A stretch of 64,000 nt of DNA. It comes from Streptomyces roseolilacinus. GTDB lineage: Bacteria; Actinomycetota; Actinomycetes; Streptomycetales; Streptomycetaceae. How positions within the stretch are numbered: the stretch's first letter is position 1; each line of letters begins with the position of its first letter. The stretch spans positions 62,001-126,000 of the forward strand of contig NZ_BMSV01000003.1 of NCBI RefSeq assembly GCF_014649335.1. The letters run 5' to 3'. This document shows, in pieces, positions 1 through 7,107 of the stretch. The notes beneath the pieces are model-generated. The model saw nothing but the letters and a program-made list of their open reading frames with translations, did not search any database and was not told where the DNA came from. The position numbers and the translations under genes are program-made.

Positions 1-391
1 CGGTGAAGTCGTCGCGGAACAGCTCCTCGTAGCCCTCCTTGACGATCACGCCGGTGTTCGCCACGTCGCCGAAGGTGACCCGGCCGCCGCCCTGCTGGAT
101 GGCGATGCCCACGACGACGCGCGCGTAGGCGGGGGCGAGCCGGTTGAGTTCCAGCGTCATGGACTCGTCGATGCCCAGGCCCTGCCCCGTACGGCTGTCC
201 CGGTTCAGCGTGATCGTGCCGTCCGGTGAACGGCTGTCGAAGTGGACCAGGTAGGCCGGTTCGCCGGCCGGGGCCTCGGCGCCGTAGACGGCGGCGATGA
301 TGTCGAGGTCGTGGACCGGGCCGCCGCCGGTGCTCGGGTCCCACTTGAGGGCCACCTCGACCTTCTCGACACCCTTGTTGAGACTGCTCAC
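1..391 (-). CDS. TerD-family stress protein (partial; C-terminal end beyond window)
   Basis: The reverse strand encodes the first 130 residues of a TerD-domain protein. It starts with GTG at 391 (VSSLNKGVEKVEVALKWDP) behind a GGGGAAG ribosome-binding site at 393-399. The segment holds the family's typical pieces: the early beta-strands, an Asp-rich D-L-D-I-I-A turn, and VVVGIAIQQ followed by the FGDVANTGVIV strand. TerD proteins bind calcium and are linked to tellurite and stress tolerance; Streptomyces carry several copies, so this copy's exact role is unknown. The gene runs off the left edge of the window. It is divergent from the DUF4937 gene, with 133 bp between the two starts. Confidence 0.88.
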   Translation of the reverse strand, partial: MSSLNKGVEKVEVALKWDPSTGGGPVHDLDIIAAVYGAEAPAGEPAYLVHFDSRSPDGTITLNRDSRTGQGLGIDESMTLELNRLAPAYARVVVGIAIQQGGGRVTFGDVANTGVIVKEGYEELFRDDFT

Positions 392-512
392 AGCTTCCCC
401 CTCTCCGGGGTCCGGTACCGCGGAGGGGCAACTCCCCTTCGCGTCGGACCCGTTGTCCATGGTGTCACGGAGCGTCAGTGACGAATGCCGTATGGGTGGG
501 TTCCCCGCGCCG

Positions 513-518
513 TACGAT
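513..518 (+). promoter_or_regulatory. -10-like TACGAT, 6 nt before the DUF4937 GTG
   Basis: Position predicts transcription starting at the start codon itself. Confidence 0.5.
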
Positions 519-524
519 GGCGCG

Positions 525-1130
525 GTGCTGGTCAAGTGGACTTGCTGCACCGTGGTGGACCGTCGGGGGTTCGAACGGGGGCAGCGGAAATGGGCGGGGC
601 TGCCGGGGGAACCCGGCTTCCGGGGGCAGGGCGGCGGATGGAGCCGGCTGCGCCCCGGTGTGGCCCACGTCTTCTCCTTCTGGGAGAGCCGCCCCTTCTA
701 CGACTCCTTCATGGCGCGGTCGCACGACAGGCTGGCCGTCGCGCAGTCCGGCACCTTCAAGGACGTCCGGGTCAAGCTGTTCGACTACCGCTTCGACGTG
801 AAGACCGGCTTCGAGCCGCGCTTCACCGACGCCGACGTCGTACGGGTCGCCCACAGCCGCATCCGTGAGGACCGGGTCGAGCACTACGCCCTGATGCAGG
901 AGAAGGTGTGGAACCCCGCGATGGCCGGGTCCCCCGGCATGCTGCGCGGCCTGTTCGGGGAGGCCCCGGGCAACGAGTTCCTGGTCCTGTCGATGTGGCG
1001 GTCGGCGGCCGAGCACGGAAAGTACCGGGCCGAGCGGGTGGAGCGGCTCGCCCTGCGCGCCCAGTTGGCGACGGACGTCGTCGCCCTGACCGGGGACGTC
1101 GTGGACCTCGAGGCGGCCTGGACGGTCTGA
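525..1130 (+). CDS. DUF4937 (YdbC-like) family protein
   Basis: 201-residue protein with no known catalytic function. I place the start at GTG 525 (MLVKWTCCTVVDRRGF), not at upstream in-frame codons that would run into the TerD gene. A TACGAT -10-like box at 513-518 ends 6 nt before this GTG, which suggests a leaderless mRNA. The sequence shows two ferredoxin-like (dimeric alpha-beta barrel type) halves: the first contains VAHVFSFWESRPFYDSF near residue 50, the second contains VLSMWRSAAEHGKY near residue 160. This resembles small monooxygenase-fold proteins that read or bind a ligand. It converges on the TetR gene with only 30 bp between stops. Family assignment comes from memory of conserved Streptomyces proteins. 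Confidence 0.82.
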   Translation: MLVKWTCCTVVDRRGFERGQRKWAGLPGEPGFRGQGGGWSRLRPGVAHVFSFWESRPFYDSFMARSHDRLAVAQSGTFKDVRVKLFDYRFDVKTGFEPRFTDADVVRVAHSRIREDRVEHYALMQEKVWNPAMAGSPGMLRGLFGEAPGNEFLVLSMWRSAAEHGKYRAERVERLALRAQLATDVVALTGDVVDLEAAWTV

Positions 1131-1160
1131 GCGGGCCGGCGCCGTGGCGCGCCGCGGGCG

Positions 1161-1826
1161 TCAGCCGCCGGCGGGGGGCGCCGTGGCCGGGCCGGTGCCG
1201 GCCCCCGTCGTGAACGCCCCCGCCCGTACCGCCGCGACCGTCGCCGCGGCCGCCTGGTCGGCCAGCGCCGCGTCGACCGGCTCCCGCGTGACGAACAGGC
1301 GGAGGAACAGCGGCGCCGACACGGCGCGCACCACCGCGCCCGCGTCCGTGCCGGCCGGTGCCTCGCCGCGCGCCACCGCGCGTTCGACGACGGCCTCGCA
1401 GCGCGCGAACCGCTCCGCGTAGAAGGCCCGCAGCGCGTCGGCGGCGCGCTCCGACTGGAACGCCGCCGCGACGAAGGCCGTGGGCGCCGCGGCCGCCGCG
1501 GGGTCGGCGAACGAGTCGCGCACCTCGCGCGCGAGGGCCCGCAGATCGCCTTCCAGGTCCCCGGTGTCCGGTGGCGTCCAGCCGTCCTCGCCCGCGAGGT
1601 CCAGGGCGTCCGCGACCAGTCCCTCGATCCCGCCCCACCTGCGGTACAGCGTCGTCTTGTGCACGCCCGACCGCTCGGCCACGTACTCGACGGTGAGGCC
1701 CGGGTAGCCGTGCTCGCCCAGCCCCGTCAGCACGGCGTCGCGGACGGCCGCGCGGGTCCGTGCCGTACGGCCGCCGGGGCGGCGGGTGCCGGGCGCGGGG
1801 TTCTGCTGTTCCACTTCGCCAACCAA
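1161..1826 (-). CDS. TetR-family transcriptional repressor
   Basis: 221 residues as drawn from the TTG at 1826; GTG at 1814 is an equally plausible start. The N-terminal helix-turn-helix (about residues 25-70) reads AVLTGLGEHGYPGLTVEYVA followed by SGVHKTTLYRRW, the classic TetR recognition-helix pattern. The C-terminal half is a helical, Ala-rich ligand-binding and dimer domain of the TetR_C type. The gene is divergent from the ABC-F ATPase gene, and the shared 110-bp gap holds a perfect inverted repeat (1872-1897). This strongly suggests that the regulator controls itself and the ABC-F gene. The ligand is unknown; an antibiotic or another ribosome-active compound is a reasonable inference from the ABC-F partner. 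Confidence 0.9.
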   Translation of the reverse strand: MVGEVEQQNPAPGTRRPGGRTARTRAAVRDAVLTGLGEHGYPGLTVEYVAERSGVHKTTLYRRWGGIEGLVADALDLAGEDGWTPPDTGDLEGDLRALAREVRDSFADPAAAAAPTAFVAAAFQSERAADALRAFYAERFARCEAVVERAVARGEAPAGTDAGAVVRAVSAPLFLRLFVTREPVDAALADQAAAATVAAVRAGAFTTGAGTGPATAPPAGG

Positions 1827-1871
1827 TCGCTACGTCTGTTGCGTTAGACGGAACGAGTGTGCCACACTCTC

Positions 1872-1897
1872 GTTAAGGCAACTCGGGTTGCCTTAAC
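1872..1897. promoter_or_regulatory. Perfect inverted repeat, probable TetR operator
   Basis: Two perfect 11-bp arms, GTTAAGGCAAC (1872-1882) and GTTGCCTTAAC (1887-1897), flank TCGG. The site lies midway between the divergent TetR and ABC-F starts. A second, shorter palindrome (GAGTGT-gcc-ACACTC, 1855-1869) lies beside it on the TetR side. Size, symmetry and position fit a TetR dimer operator; binding itself is inferred. Confidence 0.72.
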
Positions 1898-1936
1898 CGC
1901 TGGCCCTTGTCCGTCCCGCCGATCCTGGAGGCGCCC

Positions 1937-3547
1937 TTGCCCACGCAGATCTCCCTTCACCACGTGACCAAGTCCCGCGGCGAGCGGCTGCTGCTCGACG
2001 ACGTCTCCCTCACCGTGCGTCCCGGCGAGCGGATCGGCATCGTGGGGGAGAACGGCGCGGGCAAGTCGACGCTGCTGCGCCTCCTGGCGGGTACGGAGGC
2101 CCCCGACGGCGGCGAGGTGGTCACCGTCGCCGAGGGCGGCACCGGCCTGCTCGCCCAGACCCCGCAGCTCCCACCGGACCGCACGGTCGGGGACGCCGTC
2201 GACGCCGCCCTGCACGAACTGCGGGCCGTGGAGGCCCGCCTCCGCGACCTCGAAGCGGCCCTCGGCGACGCCGACGACACCACCCTCGCCGCGTACGGCG
2301 AGCTGCTCACCGCGTACGAGCTGCGCGGCGGGTACGAGGCGGACGCCCGGGTCGACAAGGCCCTGCACGGCCTCGGCCTGGCCGGCGTCGACCGGGACCG
2401 GCTCCTCGGCAGCCTCTCCGGTGGTGAGCAGGCCCGCCTCGGTCTCGCCTGCCTGCTCGCCGCCGCCCCCGAGGTGATGCTGCTCGACGAGCCCACCAAC
2501 CACCTGGACGAGACGGCCCTCGACTGGTTGGAGGGCGCCCTCCTCGCGCACCGCGGCACGGTCGTCGCCGTGTCCCACGACCGGACCTTCCTGGAGCGCG
2601 TCACCACCACCGTGCTCGACGTGGACGCCGACCGCCGCACCGTCGTGCGCCACGGCAACGGCTACGCCGGCTACCGGGAGGAGCGTGCCGCCGCCCGCCG
2701 CCGCTGGGAACAGGCCCACGCCGACTGGTGCGACGAGACCGCCCGGCTGGAGGCGTACGCCGCCACCACCGCCCACGGCGTCGCCGCCGGCCGCACCATC
2801 AAGGACAACAACAAGATGGCCTACGACCGGGCGGCCGGACGCGTCCAGGCGTCGGTCTCCGGGCGCGTGCGCAGCGCGCGCGAACGGCTGCGGCGCCTCC
2901 ACGAGGATCCCGTGCCGCCGCCTCCGCGCCCCCTCGCCTTCACCGCCCGGCCCCTCGCCGGCACGGCCGACGGCGACCTGGTGGCCCTCTCGGACGTGCG
3001 CGTGGGAGACCGGCTCGCCGTCGACCACCTCACCGTCGCGGCGGGGGAGAGGCTGCTGATCCACGGTGGCAACGGCGCAGGGAAGTCCACTCTGCTCCGC
3101 GTCATGGCCGGACGGCTCCCACCCGACACCGGCTCCGTCACCCGGCGCGGCGGCATCGGGTTCCTCGCCCAGGAGATACCCGTCGACCGCCCGGCGGAGC
3201 GGCTGCTCACCGCCTTCGGCCGCGGCCTGGCGGGGACCGAGGAGGAGAAGGAGGAACTCCTCCTGTCGTACGGACTGTTCCGTCCCAGGGACCTCGACAC
3301 GCCCGTGGGCGCCCTCTCCGCCGGGCAGCGCCGCCGACTCGCCCTCGCCCGGCTCCTCGCCCGCCCCGCCGATCTGCTGCTCCTCGACGAACCCGCCAAC
3401 CACCTCGCGCCCGGCCTGGTGGAAGAGCTGGAGGAGGCCCTCGACCGCTGGACCGGCGCCCTCGTCGTCGTCTCCCACGACCGGCTGCTCCGCCGCCGCT
3501 TCACCGGCCGCGTCCAGCGCCTGGAGGCCGGCCGCCTCGTCCGCTGA
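1937..3547 (+). CDS. ABC-F family ATPase (duplicated nucleotide-binding domains, no membrane part)
   Basis: 536 residues from TTG 1937, preceded by GGAGG at 1927-1931 with 5-nt spacing; an upstream in-frame GTG at 1907 lacks such a site. Two ABC domains lie in tandem. Domain 1 has GENGAGKST (about 37-45), LSGGEQARL and VMLLDEPTNHLD. Domain 2 has GGNGAGKST (about 378), the degenerate signature LSAGQRRRL and LLLLDEPANHL. A charged linker rich in Arg/Glu joins them, and no transmembrane segment is present, so this is a soluble ABC-F protein. ABC-F factors act at the ribosomal E site; some protect ribosomes from antibiotics, others tune translation. The adjacent TetR gene favours an inducible resistance-type role, but the substrate cannot be read from sequence. 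Confidence 0.93.
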   Translation: MPTQISLHHVTKSRGERLLLDDVSLTVRPGERIGIVGENGAGKSTLLRLLAGTEAPDGGEVVTVAEGGTGLLAQTPQLPPDRTVGDAVDAALHELRAVEARLRDLEAALGDADDTTLAAYGELLTAYELRGGYEADARVDKALHGLGLAGVDRDRLLGSLSGGEQARLGLACLLAAAPEVMLLDEPTNHLDETALDWLEGALLAHRGTVVAVSHDRTFLERVTTTVLDVDADRRTVVRHGNGYAGYREERAAARRRWEQAHADWCDETARLEAYAATTAHGVAAGRTIKDNNKMAYDRAAGRVQASVSGRVRSARERLRRLHEDPVPPPPRPLAFTARPLAGTADGDLVALSDVRVGDRLAVDHLTVAAGERLLIHGGNGAGKSTLLRVMAGRLPPDTGSVTRRGGIGFLAQEIPVDRPAERLLTAFGRGLAGTEEEKEELLLSYGLFRPRDLDTPVGALSAGQRRRLALARLLARPADLLLLDEPANHLAPGLVEELEEALDRWTGALVVVSHDRLLRRRFTGRVQRLEAGRLVR

Positions 3548-3588
3548 GCCCGGACCGGAGGGACGCCACCGGATAGAGTGGCGAGGCG

Positions 3589-4500
3589 ATGACCGCTGAC
3601 TTCTCTCCCGACCAGCGCTTCGAACGCGCTCTCGCCAGCCTCCGCGGGCTGGCCGTGGGGGACGCCCTGGGCTCCCAGTTCTTCGTTCCCGCCAACTACC
3701 CCCTGCTGAAGCGGCGCGAGCTGCCGCCCGACCCCTGGCAGTGGACCGACGACACGGAGATGGCCTGCTCCGTGCTGGCCGTCCTCGCCGGACACGGCCG
3801 CATCGACCAGGACGCGCTCGCCCGCTCCTTCGCCGTGCACCACGACTTCGACCGGGGCTACGGCCCCGCCGTCAACCGCATGCTCCGGCTGGTCAGGGAG
3901 GGCGGCGACTGGCGGGAACTCGCCGCCGCCCTCTTCCAGGGCCAGGGCTCCTGGGGCAACGGCGCGGCCATGCGGATCGCGCCCCTCGGGGCCTGGTACG
4001 CCGACGACCCCGAGCAGGCCACCCACCAGGCGGAGATCTCCTCCTACACCACGCACCAGCACCGGGAGGCGGTCGTCGGCTGCATGGCCGTCGCGGCCGC
4101 CGCCGCACTCGCCGCGGCGCCGCAGGGACCGCCCCAGGCCACCGACTTCCTCGACGCCGTCATCGCCCTGGTGCCCCGCAGCGCCGTCGGAGCCGGACTG
4201 CGGCGCGCCCGCGACATGCTCGACTACGACGACACGCAGACGGTCGCCGCCGTCCTCGGCTGCGGGCGGCGGACCACCGCCCACGACACCGTGCCGTTCG
4301 CCCTGTGGTCCGCGGCCCGCTCCCTCGGCGACTACGAGCGGGCCTTCTGGACGACGGCGCAGGCCGGTGGTGACGTCGACACGACGTGCGCCATCGTCGG
4401 CGGTGTGGTCGCCGCCACATCGGCGGGCGCACCGCCCGCCGACTGGCTGGCCCGCACCGAGGGCCTCCCCGGCTGGATGCCGACCGGTCCCGGCCTCTGA
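3589..4500 (+). CDS. ADP-ribosylglycohydrolase family protein
   Basis: 303 residues. Members of this family remove ADP-ribose from proteins or nucleic acids with a di-magnesium centre. Metal-ligand signatures are present: [12 protein letters not shown] near residue 20, WTDDTEMA near residue 51 (Thr-Asp-Asp) and [13 protein letters not shown] near residue 263. Length matches the DraG-like fold. A TAGAGT box at 3574-3579 lies 9 nt before the ATG, and GGCGAGGCG lies between them, so the message may be leaderless or have a very short leader. It follows the ABC-F gene by 41 bp in the same orientation and could share transcripts. The substrate is unknown. Confidence 0.92.
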   Translation: MTADFSPDQRFERALASLRGLAVGDALGSQFFVPANYPLLKRRELPPDPWQWTDDTEMACSVLAVLAGHGRIDQDALARSFAVHHDFDRGYGPAVNRMLRLVREGGDWRELAAALFQGQGSWGNGAAMRIAPLGAWYADDPEQATHQAEISSYTTHQHREAVVGCMAVAAAAALAAAPQGPPQATDFLDAVIALVPRSAVGAGLRRARDMLDYDDTQTVAAVLGCGRRTTAHDTVPFALWSAARSLGDYERAFWTTAQAGGDVDTTCAIVGGVVAATSAGAPPADWLARTEGLPGWMPTGPGL

Positions 4501-4732
4501 CGCCCTGCCCCCGCGTCCGCCCTGTCCCGTCCGCCCCGCCCCGGCCAGGCGGGCGCTCGGCAACTCCCTGGCGTACTTGGGAGGGTGTCGGGAAGGCGGC
4601 GGCGAGTTCCGTCCCGCCCTCGCCGGGGCCTCCGGCACCCCGGTTCGCCGAGCCGTGTCCGGGAGGAGGAGGGCATCGGATGCCAATCCGGTTGTCACGG
4701 GAGGGGACGGGCGGCGTAACCTGTCAGGCGCC

Positions 4733-5443
4733 ATGCCGTACGAACCACCCACACACACCGTCGAGCGCTCGATCCGAGCGACAACCGGCGCCAAGGTCAT
4801 CGCCGGAGTCGACGAAGTCGGACGCGGGGCGTGGGCAGGGCCCGTCACGGTCTGCGCCGCCGTCACCGGACTGCGCCGGCCTCCGGCCGGACTCACCGAC
4901 TCCAAGCTCATCACTCCCAAGCGCCGGGCCGAACTGGCCGCGGAGCTGGAGCAGTGGGTCACGGCCCACGCCCTGGGACACGCCTCACCCGAGGAGATCG
5001 ACGAGCTCGGAATGACGGCGGCGCTGCGGCTGGCCGCCGTACGCGCGCTGGACGCGCTTCCGGTGCGCCCGGACGCGGTCATCCTCGACGGCAAGCACGA
5101 CTACCTCGGAGATCCCTGGCAGGTCCGTACGGTGATCAAGGGCGACCAGTCCTGTATCGCCGTGGCGGCGGCATCGGTGATCGCCAAGGTGCGGCGAGAC
5201 GCGATGATGGCCGAACTGGAGTCGCAGGACGAAACGTATGAGCCGTTCGGGTTCGCGGCCAACGCGGGCTACCCGTCACCGGTGCACAAGGCTGCGCTCG
5301 CCGAGCTGGGCCCCACCCCGCACCACCGCATGACCTGGGCGTATCTGGACGCGCTGCCCCGATGGCGGCACCTGAAGAAGGTCCGTGTCTCCGCGGAGGC
5401 GGCCGAACTGGAAAGCGGGGGCCAGCTCGGCTTCGACTTCTGA
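4733..5443 (+). CDS. rnhB: Ribonuclease HII
   Basis: 236 residues. Removes ribonucleotides from RNA-DNA hybrids (RNase H type 2). The start ATG 4733 ([13 protein letters not shown]) is chosen because homology begins there; in-frame sequence continues upstream into the previous gene without coding character. The catalytic acidic set is visible: Asp27-Glu28 in [13 protein letters not shown], an Asp in [10 protein letters not shown] (about residue 122) and the C-terminal Asp of [10 protein letters not shown] (about 155). A TAACCT box at 4717-4722 suggests a very short leader. The nearby RqlH helicase (7.1-9.3 kb) is another genome-maintenance gene but lies on the other strand. Confidence 0.96.
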   Translation: MPYEPPTHTVERSIRATTGAKVIAGVDEVGRGAWAGPVTVCAAVTGLRRPPAGLTDSKLITPKRRAELAAELEQWVTAHALGHASPEEIDELGMTAALRLAAVRALDALPVRPDAVILDGKHDYLGDPWQVRTVIKGDQSCIAVAAASVIAKVRRDAMMAELESQDETYEPFGFAANAGYPSPVHKAALAELGPTPHHRMTWAYLDALPRWRHLKKVRVSAEAAELESGGQLGFDF

Positions 5444-5534
5444 CCGGCCACCGGCCGAGCGGCCGTACCGACGGACCGCACATACCAGCCACCCGCCGAT
5501 GCCACTCGCACCGGCGTTTGATAAACATCCCATC

Positions 5535-6167
5535 ATGCCTCTCACCCCCGAGGAGCCTCAGATTCACGAGAGTGCCCAGGGTCCCCGCGCCATGCCGGCC
5601 GCAGGCCGCCCCGCGCCGACCCCCAGACCCGTACCCGGCCCGCGTACCGCGGCCTCACCCCGTCCCGGACGTCCGGGCCCCGGCCCGGCCAGGCCCACGC
5701 CGCCGGCGCCGCGCCCGCACACCGCGGGCGGGCAGCCGGCGCCCCGGCCGGAGAACCGTTCCGGGGAGTCCCGGAACACACCGCAGATCCAGCTGATCCC
5801 GGCCCCGCTGGACGGTGCCCTCGACGCCGCCGAGGAGGCGGTCGACCTCCTGCTGGAGAACGGCCGCACCCCCGGTGACATCCTGGTGCTCACCACCGGC
5901 GAGCAGCACCCGTGGGCGGCGCACGAGCTGTCGTTCGGCGAGACCTCCTACTGGGCCCAGCAGGACGCCCGCGACGACGTGTTCTTCGCCGACGCCTCCG
6001 CCGTGGACCGCGCTTCGGCCCGGCCCGTGGTCGTCGTCGCGGTCAACGGCGGCGACGACACCGCCACCGCCCGGGCCCTGCCCGCCGCGATGAGCCGCGC
6101 CGACACGCTGCTCATCGTCTGCGGCGACCCGAAGCGGATCAACGCCGTGCTCGGCACCTCCCTCTGA
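5535..6167 (+). CDS. Conserved hypothetical protein, Pro/Arg-rich N-terminus and helicase-C-like tail
   Basis: 210 residues from ATG 5535. Residues about 10-75 are a low-complexity Pro/Arg/Ala linker. The remaining part reads like an alpha/beta fold: DGALDAAEEAVDLLLENGRTPGDILVLTTGE, then ARPVVVVAVNGGDD and ADTLLIVCGDPKRI near the end. The order of 'DILVLT', a strand and 'ADTLLIV' recalls the C-terminal RecA-like domain of UvrD/Rep helicases, in which these strands flank motifs V and VI. No Walker A motif is present, so it cannot be an active helicase alone. It follows rnhB by 91 bp in the same orientation. Function unknown; the helicase resemblance is my inference. Confidence 0.8.
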   Translation: MPLTPEEPQIHESAQGPRAMPAAGRPAPTPRPVPGPRTAASPRPGRPGPGPARPTPPAPRPHTAGGQPAPRPENRSGESRNTPQIQLIPAPLDGALDAAEEAVDLLLENGRTPGDILVLTTGEQHPWAAHELSFGETSYWAQQDARDDVFFADASAVDRASARPVVVVAVNGGDDTATARALPAAMSRADTLLIVCGDPKRINAVLGTSL

Positions 6168-6183
6168 CGGAGGCTCACCCCGC

Positions 6184-6208
6184 GGCCGGACGGCACCGCC
6201 GTCCGGCC
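6184..6208. terminator. Bidirectional terminator hairpin between convergent genes
   Basis: Perfect 11-bp arms GGCCGGACGGC (6184-6194) and GCCGTCCGGCC (6198-6208) with a 3-nt loop lie between the stop of the gene at 5535 and the stop of the reverse-strand gene at 6261. There is no U tract, as is usual for Streptomyces terminators. Confidence 0.6.
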
Positions 6209-6260
6209 CGGCGGGCCCCGTGAGGTCCGGGCGCGCGAACCGCCGGGCTCGGTGCGGGAG

Positions 6261-6890
6261 TCAGCGTGCCGCCGTCCGGCGCAGGGCCTCGGCGGCGCCG
6301 CTCGCCCTGCGCGGCGTGGACGGAGCATCGTCCGCGCCGGTGTCCGACAGGTCGGTCGGCGGCGAGGCCGCGTGCGGGCTCCGGCCCCCACGATCCTCGC
6401 CCAGCACCTGCCAGCCTTCGCCGGTCAGGGTGATGTACGCGCCGCAGCGGAGCCCGTGGAGCGTGCAGGCGTCCCGCAGGCCCCACATCCACGCCCCGTC
6501 CTCCTCCGTCCAGCGCGCGTCGCCCTCACGGCAGTAGAGCAGGACGGCCGTACGCACCGGTGTGCGGCGCCGCAGGTCGTGCGGGACCACCCGGCGCAGG
6601 TGCGCCAGCAGGGCGTTGCGGAAGTCCCATCCGTCCGCCGGCTCCGGTCTCGGTGTGAACGACGCACTGGCGACGAGCCGCTCCTCGTGGTCGAGGACGG
6701 CGACCACGGCGGTCGAGGGCCTCGGCCGGTGGCGGGCGTGCAATCCCGTCACGACGTCACGGGGGTTGCGCAACAAGGGAATTCCGGCCGCCGCCCACTC
6801 GGCGGGCTCGAGCATACGGGCGAGGCGGCTGACGGAACCGGCAGGCGAGGTCAACGGGCTTGCTGCGGACGGAGCGAATCCGAAGGTCAC
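6261..6890 (-). CDS. Conserved hypothetical protein
   Basis: 209 residues. I start at GTG 6890 (VTFGFAPSAAS), which has GGGAGGA two nt upstream-plus-spacer, instead of the longer frame opening at 7013. The body contains LARMLEPAEWAAAGIPLLRNP, then TAVVAVLDHEERLVASASF, a VRTAVLLYCREGD strand and YITLTGEGWQVLGED, suggesting a mixed alpha/beta core of about 150 residues followed by a disordered Ser/Ala/Arg tail. I recognise it as conserved in Streptomyces but no family with a function. It lies 217 bp downstream of the RqlH gene in the same direction. The gap 6891-7107 shows no clear terminator. Confidence 0.75.
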   Translation of the reverse strand: MTFGFAPSAASPLTSPAGSVSRLARMLEPAEWAAAGIPLLRNPRDVVTGLHARHRPRPSTAVVAVLDHEERLVASASFTPRPEPADGWDFRNALLAHLRRVVPHDLRRRTPVRTAVLLYCREGDARWTEEDGAWMWGLRDACTLHGLRCGAYITLTGEGWQVLGEDRGGRSPHAASPPTDLSDTGADDAPSTPRRASGAAEALRRTAAR

Positions 6891-7107
6891 GGTCCTCCCT
6901 TCGCATACGCGCCCACGAGCGGGCAGGGATCGGGTGAGGGCCCACCGCGGCACGGCCTTACCGGACCGCGAACGGACCGTGCAGGGGCGGAATCCAATTC
7001 TTGCTGGCCACATGGGTGGGCGGCAACGAGCAATTGCGGCGCCTGACGGGAATGGGGCGTTATGACACCCAATTCCCGGCCGCGATCATCCCCCTTGCCG
7101 CCCCGGG

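Noticed and set aside
1844..3478. Long reverse-strand open frames under the ABC-F gene and elsewhere
   Set aside because: High GC at third positions creates open antisense frames; they consist of Gly/Val/Arg-rich low-complexity sequence without domains.
6184..6208. Regulatory dyad at 6.2 kb
   Set aside because: Its position between convergent stop codons explains it better as a terminator.
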